Source: Chloroflexota bacterium (GTDB lineage Bacteria > Chloroflexota > Chloroflexia > JAMDCE01). Taken from it: DNA of 19,360 nucleotides. The position numbers and the translations under genes were made by a program. Position 1 is the stretch's first letter, and each line of letters begins with the position of its first letter. The stretch lies in the NCBI GenBank assembly GCA_023489135.1, contig JAMDCE010000548.1:1-19360 (forward strand), given 5' to 3'. This document shows, one piece after another, positions 19,265-19,360 of the stretch. The notes beneath the pieces were generated by a model that was not told where the DNA came from, searched no databases, and saw nothing but the letters and a program-made list of their open reading frames with translations.

Positions 19265-19360
19265 GAGAGTGTTGCAAAACTCCGAGATATGGAGTATTCT
19301 ATCTATCAAGCGATAGTACGGTAGGGAGGTACTCTATGCCTGTGCGAGAATGCATCCGTG
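19265..19360 (+). mobile_element. Left end of an apparent insertion sequence (runs off right edge)
   Basis: It begins at the centre of a palindrome with GAGAGTGTTGCAAAACTCCG, which matches the terminal repeats of the MITE at 11997-12157. A short leader and an ORF start (19336) follow. The IS family is not assigned because only its first 96 bp are visible. Confidence 0.65.
19336..19360 (+). CDS. Start of a probable transposase (partial)
   Basis: ATG 19336 with GGGAGG 7 nt upstream opens a frame MPVRECIR that runs off the right edge. Only eight residues are visible, so the transposase identity is inferred solely from its position 71 bp inside an element end that matches a MITE. The distance from the terminal repeat to the start codon is typical of compact insertion sequences. 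Confidence 0.45.

Larger units (their letters stand above)
19027..19335. other. Intergenic region with palindrome pair and IS left end
   Basis: About 310 bp without a complete gene. It holds a bulged hairpin AAGGA-4nt-CCTG-loop-CAGG-TCCTT (19048-19075) that may end the upstream operon but lacks a U-tract, the palindrome pair of unit 3 (19124-19264), and from 19265 the end of an apparent insertion sequence. Confidence 0.6.

Noticed and set aside
1..19360. CRISPR array or tRNA/rRNA genes
   Set aside because: No regularly spaced direct repeats and no cloverleaf or rRNA-like segments were seen; the repeats present are inverted palindrome pairs.
19265..19360. Assigning the IS to a named family from its ends
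   Set aside because: Only 96 bp and eight codons are visible; the TTGCAAAAC ends and 4-bp duplication are compatible with more than one family.

Overview
The window is a GC-rich, gene-dense piece of a bacterial chromosome from what looks like an uncultivated or poorly known lineage. A Chloroflexota-like or similar anaerobic or soil lineage would fit the palindromic intergenic repeats, the Tat-type leader ending in DFLK-x-CG, the molybdenum enzymes and the UbiD-family decarboxylase. This is inference; no rRNA or other decisive taxonomic marker is present. Genes are grouped in strand-coherent blocks.

Block 1 (minus strand, 1-2668) is a tight five-gene operon, each gene with a strong Shine-Dalgarno sequence: an 81-aa unknown protein, a 229-aa protein with a Tat-like leader (His-Arg instead of Arg-Arg) and tail-fibre-like G-x-V-G repeats, a 76-aa unknown protein, a 56-aa TatA, and the first 342 codons of an RHS/SpvB/TcdB-type giant protein that runs off the left edge. 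A 546-bp divergent spacer holding several perfect inverted repeats and an 11-G run separates it from block 2.

Block 2 (plus strand, 3215-5215) carries a CCA tRNA nucleotidyltransferase with an HD domain and a small zinc-ribbon protein, whose stop codon overlaps that of the convergent block 3.

Block 3 (minus strand, 5212-11683) is a likely catabolic unit transcribed from a recognisable promoter at 11752-11780. It encodes a xanthine-dehydrogenase/4-hydroxybenzoyl-CoA-reductase-type molybdenum hydroxylase large subunit, a UbiD-family prFMN decarboxylase starting at TTG, and, after a repeat-bearing gap, a DMSO-reductase-family [4Fe-4S] molybdopterin oxidoreductase. The small FeS and FAD subunits expected with the first enzyme are absent.

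Block 4 (plus strand, 12230-19026) has a very large two-module membrane protein (YfhO-like module fused to a GT-C glycosyltransferase module) that is broken by a single-base frameshift near 15275. It is followed by a diiron flavodiiron-like metallo-beta-lactamase-fold protein, an HflK-like SPFH/band 7 protein, and a small membrane coiled-coil protein overlapping it by ATGA.

Three intergenic spaces contain pairs of a 20-nt palindrome (GGGCGACCGGCCGGTCGCCC and variants). In two of the three pairs the palindrome is split at its exact centre: once by a 161-bp MITE with a 4-bp target duplication, and once by the left end of an apparent insertion sequence whose terminal repeat matches the MITE and whose first codons begin at 19336. 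This palindrome-targeted IS/MITE family and the Tat-linked RHS operon are the most noteworthy observations.
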